Source: Pseudomonadota bacterium (GTDB lineage Bacteria > Pseudomonadota > Gammaproteobacteria > Acidithiobacillales > Acidithiobacillaceae). From it: a stretch of 10,214 bases of DNA. The notes under the pieces were generated by a model. It ran no database searches and was not told where the DNA came from. It saw nothing but the letters and a program-made list of their open reading frames with translations. The position numbers and the translations under genes are program-made. Positions 7,153-10,214 of this stretch are shown one piece after another (positions within the stretch are counted from its first letter, which is position 1; each line of letters opens with the position of its first letter). The stretch spans positions 1 to 10,214 of the forward strand of contig JAKBXD010000066.1 of NCBI GenBank assembly GCA_021840785.1, written 5' to 3'.

Positions 7153-9315
7153 ATGAGCGATGAAACAAGCTGCATTCAAGTAGCCGTCATGGTACCGCTC
7201 CGCCGCGTCTTTTCTTACGCCCTGCCGGCAGAGGGCCATCTACAGCCGGGCATGCGAGTGCGGGTACCTTTCGGCAAAGGCAAGCGCGTAGGTATTGTTC
7301 TCGGCTATGCCAGTTGCCCACCCGACGTCACGCTCAAGGCTATTGAACAGGTCCTGGACGCGCATCCCATTTTACCCATTGCCTTGCAACAATTGATTCA
7401 CTTCGGAGCGGCATACTACCATCATCCGCTCGGTGATGCCTGGGCTACTGCCCTGCCGACCTTGCTGCGCCAAGGCCGATCGCTGCCAAAACCTACTCCC
7501 TGGGGTTACCGCCTCAGTGCTACCGAAGCACAGACGGCACCACGCCAGCCTGGAAAATTGCAGCAAGCGCTCCGGGAATTGCTTGTCATCACGGGTGTTG
7601 TGCCCGAAGCAGAGATTCCCAAAGAACTACGCCACATTTTACGGCAGGCCATCCGAAAGGGCTGGATAGAAGCGGTGGCGGAAGTCACCTTACCTAAACA
7701 AGGGGTACCCTCTCCACACCGTCTGAATGCGGAACAAGAAAGCGCCGTGACGCAATTACGCATGGCCAAAGGCTTTAAGGCATGGTTACTGGAGGGGGTG
7801 ACTGGCAGCGGTAAAACAGAAGTGTATCTGGAAGCAATCCGACCGCATCTGGAATCCGGAGCACAGGCCCTCATCCTGGTTCCAGAGATCGGTCTCACCC
7901 CCCAACTTGTAGAACGTTGCCAAGCGCGTTTTGGCGAGCATCGCGTAGCCGCCCTGCACTCTGCACAAGGCGACGGCGAGCGTTTGCGCATCTGGGCAGC
8001 GGCAGCGGCGGGACAGATCCAGGTCATCATTGGCACCCGCTCGGCACTTTTCGTGCCCCTGCCCCGTCTTGCCATGATTATTGTCGATGAAGAGCATGAC
8101 CCCTCCTTTAAGCAGCAGAATGGCTGGCATTATTCGGCACGGGATCTGGCGATTCAGCGCGCGCGTCTGGAAAATATTCCCATTGTCCTCGGCTCTGCCA
8201 CGCCCTCTCTGGAAAGCCTCTACAACGCGCAAAAGGGCCGTTATCAGCACCTAGAACTACGCCAACGCGCCACTTCAGCCGATCTACCGAAGATGACGAT
8301 CCTACCACTGCGCCGCGAAAATCTGCAGGGTGGCATTTCCTCTACCCTGTTAACGGCGTGTAAGGAAACCCTGGAGGCAGGCAATCAGGTATTACTGTTC
8401 CTGAATCGTCGGGGCTACGCTCCAGCGGTACTCTGCCACGATTGCGGCCATGTGGTGCAGTGCCCTCGTTGCAGCGCGCCCATGACCTGGCATCGCCAAC
8501 AGGAACGTCTCCGCTGTCATCATTGCAGTCACGAGTCGCGCTGGCCACCGGCCTGCCCCGTCTGCCGCAGTGCGGTACTGATTACCGTCGGCCAAGGCAC
8601 TGAGCAACTGGAGGAGGTACTTCGCCAGCGCTTCCCTCAGACCCCCATTTGGCGCATCGACCGCGATGCGTTGCATGGTCGTGATGCCCTCGCTACAGCG
8701 GTCTCCGACATTCACCGGAATCGTGCTGCCATCCTCGTGGGTACCCAAATGCTGGCTAAGGGACATCACTTCCCGGCCGTCACCCTGGTCGGCATTATCA
8801 ATACCGACCAGGGTTTGTTCAGCGCTGATTTTCGCGCTCCTGAACGATTGTTGCAGACCGTTCTGCAGGTCGCCGGCCGCGCCGGCCGCGAAGAGCGGCC
8901 TGGCCGGGTAATACTACAGACCCATCTGCCTGAACATCCTTTACTGCAAAGCCTCGCTCAGGGCGACTACCGTCCTCCGGCACAGGCTCTTCTGGATGAG
9001 CGCCGGGCTGCGGGGCTACCGCCCTTTGGAGCCCTCACCCTGCTACGTGCCGAGGCGCACCAACGATGCCGGGTAGACGAATTCCTGAAGGCCGCCGGCC
9101 AATGTGCACCGCCCGCCCTGGTGGAGATCAGTGGTCCGACGCCGTCGCTCATGGAGCGGCGTGCCGGTTTCGAGCGTGCGGAGCTTTGGATACAAGCACC
9201 AGGCCGGGCCCAAATGCAGAAAGCGCTTAAACTCTGGCTACCACAGTTTGCCGAGCTTCACTCCGCCAAAAATGTGCGCTGGACGCTTGATGTGGATCCT
9301 TTACTGATCACCTGA
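7153..9315 (+). CDS. priA: Primosomal protein N', replication restart helicase PriA
   Basis: A 3'-5' superfamily 2 helicase that recognises stalled forks and starts reloading of DnaB. It has 720 residues from the chosen ATG, the usual length. The N-terminal 3'-DNA-binding domain begins [16 protein letters not shown], with the [17 protein letters not shown] block. Walker A is GVTGSGKT (215-222), the DEEH box is at 312-315, and GSATPSLES follows. The zinc-binding insertion has eight cysteines: 428, 431, 437, 440, 455, 458, 468 and 471. Motif VI is [22 protein letters not shown] at 7141 in the same frame gives four more residues and is a real alternative. A TGA at 7096-7098 bounds the frame. Neither start has a clear Shine-Dalgarno site. 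A strong AGGAGGT at 7088-7094 is 58 nt upstream, too far for direct use. The DnaA boxes upstream suggest control linked to replication. Confidence 0.95.
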   Translation: MSDETSCIQVAVMVPLRRVFSYALPAEGHLQPGMRVRVPFGKGKRVGIVLGYASCPPDVTLKAIEQVLDAHPILPIALQQLIHFGAAYYHHPLGDAWATALPTLLRQGRSLPKPTPWGYRLSATEAQTAPRQPGKLQQALRELLVITGVVPEAEIPKELRHILRQAIRKGWIEAVAEVTLPKQGVPSPHRLNAEQESAVTQLRMAKGFKAWLLEGVTGSGKTEVYLEAIRPHLESGAQALILVPEIGLTPQLVERCQARFGEHRVAALHSAQGDGERLRIWAAAAAGQIQVIIGTRSALFVPLPRLAMIIVDEEHDPSFKQQNGWHYSARDLAIQRARLENIPIVLGSATPSLESLYNAQKGRYQHLELRQRATSADLPKMTILPLRRENLQGGISSTLLTACKETLEAGNQVLLFLNRRGYAPAVLCHDCGHVVQCPRCSAPMTWHRQQERLRCHHCSHESRWPPACPVCRSAVLITVGQGTEQLEEVLRQRFPQTPIWRIDRDALHGRDALATAVSDIHRNRAAILVGTQMLAKGHHFPAVTLVGIINTDQGLFSADFRAPERLLQTVLQVAGRAGREERPGRVILQTHLPEHPLLQSLAQGDYRPPAQALLDERRAAGLPPFGALTLLRAEAHQRCRVDEFLKAAGQCAPPALVEISGPTPSLMERRAGFERAELWIQAPGRAQMQKALKLWLPQFAELHSAKNVRWTLDVDPLLIT

Positions 9316-9345
9316 ATGCTTAACGGTATTGGTCAGACACCAAAC

Positions 9346-9373
9346 TTGCATTGACCTGCAGATATGCTATCCT
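9346..9373 (+). promoter_or_regulatory. Possible promoter of the cold-shock gene
   Basis: TATCCT (9368-9373, 4 of 6) preceded by TGC makes an extended -10, with TTGCAT (9346-9351, 3 of 6) 16 nt upstream. Transcription would start near 9380, leaving a short leader of about 40 nt. The long cold-box leader known for E. coli cspA is not evident. Confidence 0.35.
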
Positions 9374-9418
9374 CGGCAACGGCCAGTTGGGCCAGCTTTG
9401 ATTAATTTGGGGTGTAAA

Positions 9419-9622
9419 ATGGCGGTCGGCACAGTGAAGTGGTTCAATGACAGCAAGGGGTTTGGGTTCATTACGCCGGAAGATGGCAAGGAAGATGTGT
9501 TCGTACATCACTCCGCTATTGAAGGTACGGGGTTCAAGACCCTGGCCGAAGGCGAGCGCGTCAATTTTGAAGTGACTCGTGGTCCGAAGGGTTTGCAGGC
9601 CGAGAAGGTCCGCCGGGCTTAA
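9419..9622 (+). CDS. Cold-shock domain protein, CspA family
   Basis: 67 residues forming a single cold-shock OB-fold domain that binds single-stranded RNA and DNA and melts RNA structure. The N-terminus [11 protein letters not shown] is diagnostic. RNP1 is KGFGFI (13-18) and RNP2 is VFVHH (27-31), with the conserved [17 protein letters not shown] region after it. The frame is open upstream to 9329, but the ATG at 9419 gives the exact family N-terminus and follows a GGGGTG ribosome binding site. It lies 103 nt after priA with a candidate promoter of its own. Whether it is cold-induced cannot be told, since many family members are constitutive. It converges with an RNA helicase gene, another RNA-remodelling factor. 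Confidence 0.95.
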   Translation: MAVGTVKWFNDSKGFGFITPEDGKEDVFVHHSAIEGTGFKTLAEGERVNFEVTRGPKGLQAEKVRRA

Positions 9623-9629
9623 TAAGCCC
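9615..9629. repeat. Hairpin over the cold-shock gene stop codon
   Basis: GGGCTT (9615-9620) and AAGCCC (9624-9629) are perfect inverted arms with an AAT loop. The TAA stop codon falls at the arm-loop junction. It may help stabilise the 3' end of the mRNA. There is no T-tract. Confidence 0.4.
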
Positions 9630-9658
9630 AACGGGTGGCCCTCTCAGAGCCATCCGTT
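9630..9658. terminator. Candidate hairpin between convergent genes
   Basis: AACGGGTGGC (9630-9639) pairs with GCCATCCGTT (9649-9658) over 10 bp with one G-T wobble and a 9-nt loop. It directly follows the stop-codon hairpin. No T-run follows at once on the plus strand. A smaller stem CTGC/GCAG (9663-9666 and 9675-9678) does end in TTTT. Together these probably end the cold-shock transcript, but the class is uncertain. Confidence 0.4.
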
Positions 9659-9718
9659 CCCCCTGCGGGGAAAAGCAGTTTTACCGGTCTGGCTTTCGCA
9701 ATTCCGGTTTTCTTTTAT

Positions 9719-10214
9719 TCAGCTACCGCGCACAGGCTTCTTCCGCTTTACTGCACCAGTGCCACGCTCCTTGGATTTGTACTCACTTTTTGTCGGCTTG
9801 GCGGAGAGTATCATCTTGCTCGGCACCCGCGGCTCTTCACGGGCAGCCGAGCGCGGCTTCGCAGGGGCACGTCCCATCGGCGCGCCCGCATCGGTCGGAG
9901 CAATCTGCAAAGGCCGTCCAGCAACCCAGACCTTTTGCAGATGCTGCAAAACTGACGACTGTATATCTGCGGGAAGCTCGACAGTGGTATGCTCGGCGTT
10001 AATCTGTACCTTGCGAATATTGCGGCTGGGTATCCCAGCCTCATTGGCGATCGCGCCGACGATATTTTTAACTTGCGCACCATGGCTTTCGCCCACATCC
10101 AGACGGAAGCGACGCATAGGCACCTCCTCCCCTCCCGATCCGGCACCACCGCGCGGCTGCCGTGCGCCACCCCCTCCACTTCGTTCGTTTTCCGGACGGC
10201 GACGTGTTGATGGC
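9719..10214 (-). CDS. DEAD-box RNA helicase, C-terminal part with DbpA RNA-binding domain
   Basis: The frame is open from the right window edge to TGA at 9719, giving 164 visible C-terminal residues. The helicase core would lie outside. The first 32 or so residues form a flexible Arg/Gly/Pro-rich linker. Then comes an RRM-like DbpA RNA-binding domain, MRRFRLDVGESHGAQVKNIVGAIANEAGI..., ending near WVAGRPLQIAP. The last 50 or so residues are a Lys/Arg-rich basic tail (KPTKSEYKSKERG). This arrangement is typical of DeaD/CsdA- and DbpA-type helicases that unwind rRNA or mRNA structure in ribosome assembly and cold adaptation. Which subfamily applies cannot be decided without the core. A GTG at 10123 could look like the start of a small gene, but the uninterrupted frame and the matching linker argue that it is internal. 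Confidence 0.85.
   Translation of the reverse strand, partial: PSTRRRPENERSGGGGARQPRGGAGSGGEEVPMRRFRLDVGESHGAQVKNIVGAIANEAGIPSRNIRKVQINAEHTTVELPADIQSSVLQHLQKVWVAGRPLQIAPTDAGAPMGRAPAKPRSAAREEPRVPSKMILSAKPTKSEYKSKERGTGAVKRKKPVRGS

Noticed and set aside
6941..7156. TTG-started 71-codon open frame between ubiA and priA
   Set aside because: Composition follows the AT-rich intergenic DNA, there is no ribosome binding site at the TTG, no recognisable family, and it overlaps DnaA boxes and the priA start.
8871..8888. GC-rich tandem CGCCGGCCG repeat
   Set aside because: It encodes the AGRAGR of PriA helicase motif VI, so the repetition follows from the protein sequence.
9719..10123. Stand-alone 134-residue gene starting at GTG 10123
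   Set aside because: The frame continues open to the window edge with an Arg/Gly-rich linker typical of DEAD-box helicases, so this is the C-terminus of a longer gene.
1..10214. Mobile elements, CRISPR arrays, tRNA or rRNA genes, defence systems
   Set aside because: I looked for transposase motifs, regularly spaced repeats, RNA gene cores and unusual gene clusters and saw none. The gene content is fully housekeeping.

Overview
The window reads as ordinary chromosomal housekeeping DNA from a proteobacterium of moderately high GC. The gene orders miaB-ybeZ-ybeY-ybeX/corC-lnt and ubiC-ubiA, together with PriA, a single-domain cold-shock protein and a DbpA-type RNA helicase, are typical of beta/gamma-like lineages. 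My best guess is Acidithiobacillus or a close relative, but that rests on overall impression and not on a database match. I see no IS element, integrase, CRISPR array, rRNA or tRNA, and no undescribed multi-gene system.

Left part, minus strand (about 1-4621). A tight five-gene operon is transcribed right to left: miaB (tRNA methylthiotransferase), phoH/ybeZ (ATPase), ybeY (rRNA endonuclease), corC/ybeX (CBS-domain protein) and lnt (apolipoprotein N-acyltransferase, cut by the window edge). Junctions are 4-nt gaps or short overlaps, which points to one transcript with translational coupling. A good sigma70-type promoter lies just upstream of miaB. A perfect 9-bp inverted repeat straddles its -35 box.

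Middle part, plus strand (about 4685-6885). A small class I SAM methyltransferase resembling phospholipid N-methyltransferases is followed after 34 nt by ubiC and then ubiA, which overlaps ubiC. UbiC makes 4-hydroxybenzoate from chorismate and UbiA prenylates it, so these are the first two committed steps of ubiquinone synthesis.

Right part. A 255-270-nt AT-rich intergenic region holds two consensus DnaA boxes and leads into priA (replication-restart helicase). priA is followed by a CspA-type gene. Converging on it from the right edge is the 3' end of a DEAD-box RNA helicase gene with a DbpA-type RNA-binding domain. Two hairpins lie between the convergent pair.

The points most worth checking are the dyad over the miaB promoter, the DnaA-box AT-rich region before priA, and the palindrome covering the methyltransferase Shine-Dalgarno sequence.
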